Shown: piece after piece, positions 16,344 through 23,719 of the stretch
How the letters are laid out: each line of letters opens with the position of its first letter
Numbering within the stretch: position 1 is the stretch's first letter
Assembly: GCA_934162255.1 (NCBI GenBank)
Contig: CAKPIG010000002.1
Coordinates: 100,911 to 164,910, forward strand
DNA from: an uncultured Clostridia bacterium
GTDB taxonomy: Bacteria > Bacillota > Clostridia > TANB77 > CAG-508
Direction of reading: 5' to 3'
DNA: 64,000 nucleotides
The notes under the pieces: generated by a model
What the model saw: only the letters and a program-made list of their open reading frames with translations
Told to the model about the DNA's origin: nothing
The model's database searches: none
Made by a program: the position numbers and the translations under genes

Positions 16344-17687
16344 ATGCCAGTATATGTATATAAAGCAGTAACAGATAAAGGTCTAATTGTAAAAAACAAG
16401 GTTGAAGAACCTAGTAAACAAGACTTGATAAAAAAACTAAAAAACAATGATATTACACCAATTGAAATAATTCAAGTTGCATACAAGAAAAAAACAAGAC
16501 AGAAAAAGAATGTTACTAATATAAAAGACATTATAAAAGATGTAAATACAACACAATTAGATAGAAGAATGCCAGCAAAGCAAATATCAGCTATTGAAAA
16601 GCTAAACTTATATTTGGCTGCGACAGAAAAAGTAAAAACCAGAGATATAATAATTTTTACAGAAAACTTTTATTTATTAAAAAAGGCAAATTTCAATAAT
16701 ATTCACGCATTAAATACGATTATAAAAAGTACAGAGAATATCTCATTAAAAGGTATATTAGAAGATGTATTAGCAGGAGTAGAAGCTGGAGAGTATATGT
16801 ATACAACATTGGAATATTATTCAGATGTATTTCCATTCATATATATAAATATGATAAAAGTAGGGGAATTATCAGGTTCATTAACAAATTCTTTAGGCCA
16901 AGCAGTAAAATATCTAGAAGATAATGAAAGAATAACAAAAAGGATAAAAAGTATAGTAATACCAAATATTATACAATTTGTTGTAATATTAGCATTGTTA
17001 ATAGGAGGAACACTATTTGCAATACCACAAATTCAAAACCTATTTGATGAAATAGGATCACAAGCTACATTACCAAAAATAACATTGTGGTTCCAGAGTT
17101 TTATAAATCTGGTGTTAAAATATTGGTATATACCAGTACTCGTAATAGCTGGAGTAATAGCAGCAATATTAACATATGTTAATACACCAGTAGGAAAATA
17201 TAAATACCATTATTTTAAATACACAATGCCTGTATTTGGAAAATTAATATTCTCACTAGAATTTTCAAGATTAATGAAAGCAATGCACTTAAACCTAGAA
17301 AATGGAATGAGAATTCAAGAAGCATTAGATGTAAGTAAATCAGTAAGTAAAAACTATGTAATGTTATCAATAGTTGAAACATCAATAAACAATATGTTAA
17401 CAGGTTATTCATGGATAGATCCATTTGAAAAATCAGGATTTTGCTCTCCAATGATAACAGAAATGTTAAGAATAGGAATGCAAACAGATATAACAGAAAT
17501 GTTAGGAAAATTGCTAGAATACATGGATATGGACATAAACAACACAATAAATAGAGTAATGAAAGTATTACCTGAAATTGCTTATTCAATTGTAGGTATA
17601 GTATTAATATTCTTCGTATGTGTAGTTTTAGTACCAGTAATTCAAGTATACATGGGAAACTTCTTATTCTCAGCATATGGAGTTTAA
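16344..17687 (+). CDS. pilC: Type IV pilus inner-membrane platform protein PilC
   Basis: 447 residues with the two repeated T2SSF domains (ENFYLLKKANFNNIHAL and LEFSRLMKAMHLNLENGM) and three or four membrane segments; YVYKAVTDKG is the usual start. PilC couples PilB and PilT rotation to pilin insertion. Last gene of the operon; followed by a 12-bp hairpin rather than a T-rich terminator. Confidence 0.93.
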   Translation: MPVYVYKAVTDKGLIVKNKVEEPSKQDLIKKLKNNDITPIEIIQVAYKKKTRQKKNVTNIKDIIKDVNTTQLDRRMPAKQISAIEKLNLYLAATEKVKTRDIIIFTENFYLLKKANFNNIHALNTIIKSTENISLKGILEDVLAGVEAGEYMYTTLEYYSDVFPFIYINMIKVGELSGSLTNSLGQAVKYLEDNERITKRIKSIVIPNIIQFVVILALLIGGTLFAIPQIQNLFDEIGSQATLPKITLWFQSFINLVLKYWYIPVLVIAGVIAAILTYVNTPVGKYKYHYFKYTMPVFGKLIFSLEFSRLMKAMHLNLENGMRIQEALDVSKSVSKNYVMLSIVETSINNMLTGYSWIDPFEKSGFCSPMITEMLRIGMQTDITEMLGKLLEYMDMDINNTINRVMKVLPEIAYSIVGIVLIFFVCVVLVPVIQVYMGNFLFSAYGV

Positions 17688-17708
17688 ATAAAATAAAAAA
17701 TGCATTTA

Positions 17709-17744
17709 TAGGACATCCTAGTCGAATAAAGATAGGGTGTCCTA
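17709..17744 (+). other. 12-bp hairpin after pilC
   Basis: TAGGACATCCTA (17709-17720) pairs with TAGGGTGTCCTA (17733-17744) with one G-T pair. No T-run. Similar in style to the hairpin after the pilins. Confidence 0.65.
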
Positions 17745-17765
17745 AATTCATAGAAAGGGATATAA

Positions 17766-18650
17766 ATGAAAATAGGAATAGACTTAGGCGGAAGTCATAT
17801 AGGAATAGGATTAGTAAATGAAAATGGAGAAATAATTCAAAAAGAAGAAAAATACTTAACAGGAGAAAAAGAATTACAAAAAACTATAGAAGAATTTATA
17901 ATTGAAAAAGTAATGCAAATATGTATTGCAAATGATATAGAAAGTATAGGAATCGCAATACCAGGAACAGTATCAGAAAATAAAATAATAAAAGCAGTAA
18001 ATTTGGGATTAGAAAATTATGATTTAGCAAAACAAATAGAAGAATTCATACATATACCAGTCAAATTAAAAAATGATGCAAAATGTGCAGCACTTGCTGA
18101 GCAAAAATATGGGGAATTGAAAGAATATGAAGATAGTATATTCTTATGTATTGGAACAGGAGTAGGAAGTGCAGTAATATTTAATGGAAAACTTTTAGAA
18201 CCTAAAGGAGTTCCAGGTTTTGAATTCAGTCATACAATAATTCAAAAAAATGGAATATTATGCAACTGTGGAAAAAGAGGATGTTTTGAAACATATGCAA
18301 GTATAAAACGATTCAAAGAAAAAATCTCAAAAGAATATAATTTAAATACTATTAGTGGTAAAGTAATAAGAGCATTCATATTAGAACATCCTGAAGACAT
18401 AAAATTACAAAACATGTTAAAAGAATACATAGAAGACTTGAGTATAGGAATATCAAACTTCATAAATATATTTGAACCAGAAGCAATATGTATAGGAGGA
18501 AGTTTTGCTGAATATGAAAAAATCTTATACAAACCTTTGAAAGATGAGTTATTACATGGAAACTTGCTATTTAACAAAAGAGATGATATAATAATAAAAC
18601 ATGCAAAATTAGGAAATGATGCAGGAATAATAGGATCAACACTAATTTAA
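17766..18650 (+). CDS. ROK-family sugar kinase (glucokinase-like)
   Basis: 294 residues. IGIDLGGSHIGIGLV is the phosphate-1 motif, CIGTGVGSAVIFNG the second, and NGILCNCGKRGCFETYAS the ROK zinc motif (Cys ligands in CNCGKRGC). It would phosphorylate glucose or another hexose with ATP. Transcriptional-repressor ROK members carry an N-terminal helix-turn-helix, absent here. AGGGATATAA precedes the ATG. Exact sugar unknown. Confidence 0.88.
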   Translation: MKIGIDLGGSHIGIGLVNENGEIIQKEEKYLTGEKELQKTIEEFIIEKVMQICIANDIESIGIAIPGTVSENKIIKAVNLGLENYDLAKQIEEFIHIPVKLKNDAKCAALAEQKYGELKEYEDSIFLCIGTGVGSAVIFNGKLLEPKGVPGFEFSHTIIQKNGILCNCGKRGCFETYASIKRFKEKISKEYNLNTISGKVIRAFILEHPEDIKLQNMLKEYIEDLSIGISNFINIFEPEAICIGGSFAEYEKILYKPLKDELLHGNLLFNKRDDIIIKHAKLGNDAGIIGSTLI

Positions 18651-18673
18651 TAAAAGGAGACATAAAAGCAAAA

Positions 18674-19978
18674 ATGAAAAGAGTAAGTTTTTACACACTA
18701 GGATGTAAAGTAAATCAATATGAAACAAATGGAATGACGCAAAAATTCAAAGAAGCAGGATATGAAATAGTAGATGTAAATGATGATATTTCAGATGTAT
18801 GTATAGTTAATACATGTACAGTCACAAACATGTCTGACAGAAAATCAAGACAATTATTAAGAAGAGTAAAAGAAAAAAATCATCAAGCAATAATAGTAGC
18901 TGTGGGATGTTATGCACAAGTTGCAAAAGAAGAGCTACAGAAAATGGAAGAGATAGACATAGTATTAGGAAATGAAGAAAAAAAAGATATTGTAAATTAT
19001 ATAGAAGAATACTTCAAACAAAATCATAAATTAATAGAAGTTCAAGATATAGCTTCACAAAAAGAATTTTCAGACATGGGGCAAATAACATATACTGAAA
19101 AGACTAGAGCAGTAATAAAAGTGCAAGACGGATGTAACCAATTCTGTTCATACTGTATAATTCCATATGCAAGAGGAAGAGTTAGAAGTAGAAAAATAGA
19201 AAGTATAATAAAAGAAATAGAACAAATTGCTCAAAAAGGAATAAAAGAAGTTGTAATAACAGGAATTCATATTGCATCATATGGAAAAGATTTTGAAAAA
19301 GAAGATGGATTAATAGAATTATTAGAAGAAATAAACAAAGTAGAAGGAATAAAAAGAATAAGACTAGGCTCTTTAGAGCCTAAAATAATAACTGAAGAAT
19401 TCATGAAAAGATTAATAAAGTTAGAAAAAATATGCCACCATTTCCATCTATCTTTACAAAGTGGATGTGATGAAACACTTAAAAGAATGAACAGAAAATA
19501 CACAACTCAAGATTTAACAGAAATAATGGAAAGACTAAGAAGATATTACACAGATGTAATGCTTACAACTGACATTATTGTAGGATTTCCAGGAGAAACA
19601 GAAAGTGAATTTGAAAAAACATATAAATTTTTAGAAAAAGCCAAATTTTATAAAATGCATGTATTCCAATATTCTCAAAGAAAAGGAACAAGAGCTGCAG
19701 TAATGCCAAACCAAGTAGATGGAAATATAAAAGAAAAAAGAAGCAAAGAGCTTATAGAAATGTCAAACAAATATCAAAAAAAATATAACGAAAAATATAT
19801 TGGAAAAGAAGTAGAGGTACTTTTTGAAGAAAAAGAAGAAATCAACAATGAGATTTATTACAAAGGACATACACAAAATTACATAATGGTAAAATATAAA
19901 ACAAATGAGGAAAAACTTGAAAATGTACTAAAAAGAGTTACACCTCAAATTGCTGAAACAGAGTTTATTATTGCATAA
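18674..19978 (+). CDS. mtaB: tRNA t6A37 methylthiotransferase MtaB
   Basis: 434 residues. N-terminal UPF0004 domain starting FYTLGCKVNQYETNG with VNTCTVTNMSDRKSRQ; radical-SAM motif CNQFCSYCIIPYARGRVRSR near residue 155; C-terminal TRAM region (EVLFEEKEEINNEIYYKGHT). The KVNQYE form and TNMSDRKSR are typical of MtaB, which adds a methylthio group to t6A at position 37 of tRNAs, rather than MiaB or RimO. AAAGGAG lies 13 bases before the ATG. Confidence 0.93.
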   Translation: MKRVSFYTLGCKVNQYETNGMTQKFKEAGYEIVDVNDDISDVCIVNTCTVTNMSDRKSRQLLRRVKEKNHQAIIVAVGCYAQVAKEELQKMEEIDIVLGNEEKKDIVNYIEEYFKQNHKLIEVQDIASQKEFSDMGQITYTEKTRAVIKVQDGCNQFCSYCIIPYARGRVRSRKIESIIKEIEQIAQKGIKEVVITGIHIASYGKDFEKEDGLIELLEEINKVEGIKRIRLGSLEPKIITEEFMKRLIKLEKICHHFHLSLQSGCDETLKRMNRKYTTQDLTEIMERLRRYYTDVMLTTDIIVGFPGETESEFEKTYKFLEKAKFYKMHVFQYSQRKGTRAAVMPNQVDGNIKEKRSKELIEMSNKYQKKYNEKYIGKEVEVLFEEKEEINNEIYYKGHTQNYIMVKYKTNEEKLENVLKRVTPQIAETEFIIA

Positions 19979-20029
19979 TAAATATTACAAATGTAATAAT
20001 TTTGTAATACAAATTTAATATAAATGTAC

Positions 20030-20058
20030 TTGATATATTATGAAAAATGTTATATAAA
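20030..20058 (+). promoter_or_regulatory. Candidate promoter of the small repeat protein
   Basis: TTGATA (20030-20035), 17-base spacer, TATAAA (20053-20058), 39 bases before the ATG. Confidence 0.5.
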
Positions 20059-20096
20059 TAATATGAATTAATTATACTACAAAGGAGGAATTAATT

Positions 20097-20396
20097 ATGG
20101 CAAATATAGAAGAAATTGCAGGAGTATACGGAGGAGTAAAAACAGAAGAAACAGCTAGTAATATAGGTTTCGGAGAACAAAATGCTATTCCTACTACAGA
20201 AAATGCAGGAACACAATTACCAGCAAAAAGAGGATTCTGGGATAAAGTTAAAGCAGTTCTATTCTATGAAATAAAAGTTGAATTAACACCTCAACAACAA
20301 AAAGTAGAAGATGAAATAAACGAATTCTTACACCAAGAAGTTACTTGGTCAAAAGTAAAAGATTTCCTATTCCAAGAAATAACATTTGGAAAATAA
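20097..20396 (+). CDS. Small protein of unknown function with an internal duplicated motif
   Basis: 99 residues, not recognised. An acidic, Gly-containing N-terminal half (MANIEEIAGVYGG) is followed by KRGFWDKVKAVLFYEIKVEL near residues 43-62 and a second version, WSKVKDFLFQEITFGK, at the very end, so a W-x-K-V-K-x-x-L-F-x-E-I unit occurs twice. No signal peptide or membrane segment. It has its own promoter, a textbook AAAGGAGGAATTAATT ribosome site and a terminator, so it is probably real and well expressed. Confidence 0.75.
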   Translation: MANIEEIAGVYGGVKTEETASNIGFGEQNAIPTTENAGTQLPAKRGFWDKVKAVLFYEIKVELTPQQQKVEDEINEFLHQEVTWSKVKDFLFQEITFGK

Positions 20397-20417
20397 GTGA
20401 AAATGAAATAAAAGTAG

Positions 20418-20450
20418 AGACAGAAAAATATAAATTATTCTGTCTTCTTT
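20418..20450 (+). terminator. Terminator of the small repeat protein gene
   Basis: AGACAGAA (20418-20425) pairs with TTCTGTCT (20438-20445), followed by a T-rich stretch. Confidence 0.75.
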
Positions 20451-20533
20451 TAGTTTATATTTTAGCATATATTTTTGTTTATAAAAAAATTGCAAAAAAG
20501 TTGTAAAAAAAATAAAAAATTACAAAAAAACTA

Positions 20534-20562
20534 TTGACAATTAATAAAAAATAGATTATACT
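20534..20562 (+). promoter_or_regulatory. tRNA promoter
   Basis: TTGACA (20534-20539), 17-base spacer, TATACT (20557-20562), 40 bases before the first tRNA. Near consensus; probably drives both tRNAs. Confidence 0.75.
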
Positions 20563-20601
20563 TAGACTTGCGTTAGACAGTTAGTCTAAACGCAAAAATA
20601 T

Positions 20602-20678
20602 GCTCCCATAGCTCAGTTGGTCAGAGCAACCGGCTCATAACCGGTGGGTCCTAGGTTCAAGTCCTAGTGGGAGCACCA
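20602..20678 (+). tRNA. tRNA with CAT anticodon (Met; possibly Ile2)
   Basis: A 77-base cloverleaf: acceptor GCTCCCA/TGGGAGC, D-arm GCTC/GAGC, anticodon stem ACCGG/CCGGT with loop CTCATAA, T-arm CTAGG-TTCAAGT-CCTAG, encoded CCA. The anticodon CAT fits elongator Met or lysidine-modified Ile2; I cannot separate these by eye, with Met slightly preferred. Confidence 0.93.
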
Positions 20679-20710
20679 TTTTTTTATTATATTGCATAAT
20701 AAAAAAATTT

Positions 20711-21010
20711 GGACAGGTGGCCGAGTGGCTAAAGGCGGCAGACTGTATGCTTTGCTTGTAAAAGCAGAAATTGCAGCTCATACAAGAAATTGTATGATGA
20801 AAACTAGGCTAATTCGGGGAAGTCTTAACAGGCTATGCTGATGATAATCCCGAGCTAGGAAGAAAATCCGAGTGTAGAGACTTTATACCTGGCATCTGAA
20901 AAGATGAAGAGAAAGTCCAGACTACAAACCATAATGGGTAGTGAAAACTATAGTAGTAAGAAATCTGTTCTCATTTGAGTACGATGGTTCGAATCCATCC
21001 CTGTCCACCA
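20711..21010 (+). tRNA. tRNA-Tyr(GTA) interrupted by a group I intron
   Basis: 5' exon 20711-20746, 3' exon 20961-21010 with CCA; mature length 86. Acceptor GGACAGG/CCTGTCC, anticodon stem GCAGA/TCTGT, loop CTGTAAA (anticodon GTA), long variable arm with CTCA/TGAG (class II, as bacterial Tyr), T-arm GATGG-TTCGAAT-CCATC. The exons join only if 214 bases inside the anticodon are removed. The 5' exon ends in T and the intron in G, the group I rule. It should be the Tyr tRNA for UAU/UAC codons, so splicing would be essential if no other copy exists. Confidence 0.92.
20747..20960 (+). ncRNA. Group I self-splicing intron in tRNA-Tyr
   Basis: 214 bases between T35 and A36 of the anticodon. Core elements appear in order: P-like AATTCGGGGAAG (20811-20822), Q-like AATCCCGAGCT (20845-20855), R-like GTGTAGAGACTTTA (20872-20885) and S-like AAGAGAAAGTCC (20907-20918); the AGACTT of R can pair with AAGTCC of S to form P7. 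A P2-type hairpin CATACAA-GAAA-TTGTATG has a GNRA tetraloop (20779-20796). Exon CTGT can pair with a GCAG in the intron, giving the G-U wobble at the 5' splice site. It has no internal reading frame. Confidence 0.88.
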
Positions 21011-21015
21011 TATTA

Positions 21016-21058
21016 AAAGCCGTAGAAACATTGAGATATCAATAATTCTACGGTTTTT
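21016..21058 (+). terminator. Terminator after tRNA-Tyr
   Basis: CCGTAGAA (21020-21027) pairs with TTCTACGG (21046-21053), then TTTTT; A-rich upstream arm also pairs in part. Confidence 0.85.
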
Positions 21059-21113
21059 ATAATGTAATTTTAATGCAACTAGATATTTTTAAAGTAAAGT
21101 AATATTTTCTTTC

Positions 21114-21144
21114 CCTCTTTCATCGAAAGAGGTTTCTTTTTTAT
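21114..21144 (+). terminator. Second hairpin terminator before the endonuclease gene
   Basis: CCTCTTTC (21114-21121), loop ATC, GAAAGAGG (21125-21132), then TTTCTTTTTT. It isolates the endonuclease gene from the tRNA transcript. Confidence 0.85.
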
Positions 21145-21166
21145 AAAAATTGAAAAATATAAATAC

Positions 21167-21195
21167 TTGTTTTTATACAAATTTTATGATATAAA
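21167..21195 (+). promoter_or_regulatory. Promoter of the endonuclease gene
   Basis: TTGTTT (21167-21172), 17-base spacer, TATAAA (21190-21195), 35 bases before the chosen ATG. Confidence 0.5.
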
Positions 21196-21230
21196 TAAGG
21201 AAAATTTGCAATTTTCGAATGGAGGAGATT

Positions 21231-21614
21231 ATGATTTTTGATACCAATAAAGAAAAAGGAAATGCAGGATTAGGAATTGCTATTGCATATTATAGTGCTA
21301 ATGGATATATAGTATCTATTCCATTAAATGATACTCAAGACTATGATTTAATTGTTGATAAAAATAATAAATTAAAGAAAGTCCAAGTTAAAGCAACATC
21401 TTGTAAAACAAAATATGATAAATACCAAGTTGCGTTAAAAAGTTGCGGAGGAACAAAAGGGAAAACTTATAAAACAATAATAGATACTAATGTAGATGAA
21501 GTATTTATTATTACAGATAAAATGGATTTATTTTTATTACCAATAGATAAAATAAAGAATAAGTCAACTATTAATTTATGTGAAAAATATAATGATTATA
21601 GAGTAAATATATAA
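21231..21614 (+). CDS. PD-(D/E)XK endonuclease of the group-I-intron-associated (I-Ssp6803I-like) type
   Basis: 127 residues from the ATG five bases after GGAGG (an ATG four codons earlier overlaps the ribosome site). KGNAGLGIAIAYYSANGYIV is the family's start; YDLIVD supplies the catalytic Asp and VQVKAT the (D/E)-x-K pair with Gln in the middle position, the QxK form I recall for I-Ssp6803I, the homing enzyme of a cyanobacterial tRNA-fMet group I intron. FIITDKMDLFLLPIDK closes the fold. Here it is a free-standing gene about 220 bases after the intron-split tRNA-Tyr, with its own promoter. Cleavage of intronless tRNA-Tyr is a strong guess; similar small nucleases exist without introns. Confidence 0.75.
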   Translation: MIFDTNKEKGNAGLGIAIAYYSANGYIVSIPLNDTQDYDLIVDKNNKLKKVQVKATSCKTKYDKYQVALKSCGGTKGKTYKTIIDTNVDEVFIITDKMDLFLLPIDKIKNKSTINLCEKYNDYRVNI

Positions 21615-21663
21615 TAATATACTATAATTATAAAAAATGTAAAGAAACCATGCCATAGCAAAT

Positions 21664-21692
21664 TTGACAAAAATAAAAAAAAATGTTATAAT
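21664..21692 (+). promoter_or_regulatory. Promoter of rnj
   Basis: TTGACA (21664-21669), 17-base spacer, TATAAT (21687-21692): full consensus. Confidence 0.8.
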
Positions 21693-21891
21693 TCTACTCA
21701 GGTTGCCAAAAGGCAAAGAAGAGATTTTATTTTAATGTATTAAAAAAAGAGAGAAAGCAAATAATAAAAGAGCGGAAACTAAATACATATAAAACTTAAT
21801 TAGGCATGAAAGAGCGGTAGTTCATGTTTATTTAAAGTTTTTTTAGTCGTACATTAATAAAATTAAATAAACAAAAAGAGAGGAGAAAAAT
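21693..21891 (+). promoter_or_regulatory. Structured leader of rnj with possible attenuator
   Basis: About 190 transcribed, untranslated bases. AAACTT (21792-21797) pairs with AAGTTT (21835-21840), enclosing CATGAA/TTCATG (21805-21810 with 21821-21826), followed by seven T to 21844: a terminator-like shape inside the leader. The sequence AAAGAGCGG occurs twice (near 21768 and 21809), once inside the hairpin loop, so an alternative fold is possible. RNase J and RNase E mRNAs are often autoregulated through their leaders; that link is inference. Confidence 0.45.
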
Positions 21892-23718
21892 ATGACAGAT
21901 GAAAACAAAGTGCTAGAAGAGAGAGAAACAAAAGCACTAGAAAAGAAAGAAAGAGGAGTAGGAAGAAAAAGAAACTATTCAAAAGAAGGAGGAGAAAAGA
22001 AAGTAGCAGAAACAACGAAAAAAAGGAGAACTAGAAAAAAAGAAGATAGTATATTCAAAAAGCCAAATATTAAAATAATCCCATTAGGAGGATTACATGA
22101 AATAGGAAAAAACATAACAGTATTTGAATATGAAGATGAAATAATAGTTGTTGACTGTGGACTATCATTCCCAGAAGATGATATGCTAGGAGTTGATTTA
22201 GTAATTCCTGATATAACATATTTAGTAAAAAATCAAGAAAAAGTAAAAGGATTAGTAATAACTCATGGACATGAAGACCATATAGGAGGAATACCATATT
22301 TCCTAAAACAATTAAATGTACCTGTATATGCAACAAGACTTGCAGCAGGGTTAATTAATAATAAATTAGAAGAACATAAAATTCTAAGAAGTACAGAAAT
22401 GCATATTGTAAATCAAGGAGATACAATAAAGTTAGGAAAACACTTCAAAGTAGAGTTCATAAGAAGTTCTCATAGTATTCCTGATTCTGTAATGTTAGCA
22501 ATAACAACACCAGCAGGAACAATATTACACACAGGAGATTTTAAAGTAGATTATACTCCAATAGATGGTCAATTAATGGACTTAGGTAGAATTGCAGAAC
22601 TTGGAAAAAATGGAATATTAGCATTAATGTCAGATAGTACAAATGCAGAAAGAAAAGGATTTACATTATCAGAAAGTTCTGTAGGAGATGTATTAGATAA
22701 GTGTTTCCAAAATTGTACTAAAAGAATAGTTGTAGCTACATTTGCTTCAAATGTACATAGAATACAACAAATAGTAAATTCAGCAATTAAATATAATAGA
22801 AAAATTGCAGTATGTGGAAGAAGTATGATAAATATTATATCAACTGCAAGAGAACTTGGATATATAAAATGTCCAGATGATATTTTTATAGATATAGATA
22901 TGATAGGAAGCTATACTGATGAACATTTAGTAATAATAACAACAGGAAGCCAAGGGGAACCAATGTCAGCTTTAACAAGAATGGCGGCAGGAGATCATAG
23001 AAAAGTAAAAATTACACCAAATGATTTAATTATAATATCAGCAACACCAATACCAGGAAATGAAAAATATGTTTCAAAAGTAATTGATGATTTAATGCAA
23101 TTAGGAGCTGAAGTTGTATATAGTGCATTAGCAGATGTTCACGTATCAGGGCATGCTTGCCAAGAGGAACAAAAATTAATTTTAGCATTAACAAAACCAA
23201 AATATTTTATACCAGTTCATGGTGAATATAGACAATTAAGAGCACATAGTGAAACAGCACAAGACATGGGAATAAGTAAAGATAATATCTTTATGCTAAC
23301 AAATGGTAGAGTATTAGAAATAGGAGAAAATGAAGCTAAATTTAATGGCTCAGTACCAAGTGGAAGAATTCTAGTAGATGGATTAGGTGTAGGAGATGTT
23401 GGAAATATTGTATTAAGAGATAGACAACATTTGGCACAAGACGGATTAATAATAATAGTATTAACAATGGATTCAAATACAGGTGAAGTAGTTGCAGGTC
23501 CTGATGTAATATCAAGAGGATTTGTATATGTAAGAGAATCTGAGAATTTAATGGATGAAGTTAAAAGTGTAGTAAGACATGAAATTTCTAAATGTGAAGA
23601 AAGAGGAGTTCGTGATTGGGCAACAATAAAATCTACAGTTAAAGAAAACTTAAGAGATTATATATTTATAAAAACAAAAAGAAACCCAATGATAATACCA
23701 ATAATAATGGAGGTTTAA
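21892..23718 (+). CDS. rnj: Ribonuclease J
   Basis: 608 residues. A basic, low-complexity N-terminal extension (residues 1 to about 52, many Lys, Arg, Glu) precedes KIIPLGGLHEIGKNITVFEY. Metallo-beta-lactamase/beta-CASP motifs: HGHEDHIGG with the zinc His/Asp ligands, then SHSIPDSVMLAI, HTGDFKVD, SDSTNAERKG, and VHVSGHACQEE. RNase J is the main 5'-3' exonuclease and endonuclease of low-GC Gram-positives, maturing rRNA and degrading mRNA. Start behind GAGAGGAG. The gene ends one base before gltX, so they are cotranscribed. Confidence 0.95.
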   Translation: MTDENKVLEERETKALEKKERGVGRKRNYSKEGGEKKVAETTKKRRTRKKEDSIFKKPNIKIIPLGGLHEIGKNITVFEYEDEIIVVDCGLSFPEDDMLGVDLVIPDITYLVKNQEKVKGLVITHGHEDHIGGIPYFLKQLNVPVYATRLAAGLINNKLEEHKILRSTEMHIVNQGDTIKLGKHFKVEFIRSSHSIPDSVMLAITTPAGTILHTGDFKVDYTPIDGQLMDLGRIAELGKNGILALMSDSTNAERKGFTLSESSVGDVLDKCFQNCTKRIVVATFASNVHRIQQIVNSAIKYNRKIAVCGRSMINIISTARELGYIKCPDDIFIDIDMIGSYTDEHLVIITTGSQGEPMSALTRMAAGDHRKVKITPNDLIIISATPIPGNEKYVSKVIDDLMQLGAEVVYSALADVHVSGHACQEEQKLILALTKPKYFIPVHGEYRQLRAHSETAQDMGISKDNIFMLTNGRVLEIGENEAKFNGSVPSGRILVDGLGVGDVGNIVLRDRQHLAQDGLIIIVLTMDSNTGEVVAGPDVISRGFVYVRESENLMDEVKSVVRHEISKCEERGVRDWATIKSTVKENLRDYIFIKTKRNPMIIPIIMEV

Positions 23719-23719
23719 A

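Noticed and set aside
17618..17821. A 67-residue frame across the pilC end and ROK kinase start
   Set aside because: It overlaps two well-supported genes in another frame and spans the intergenic hairpin.
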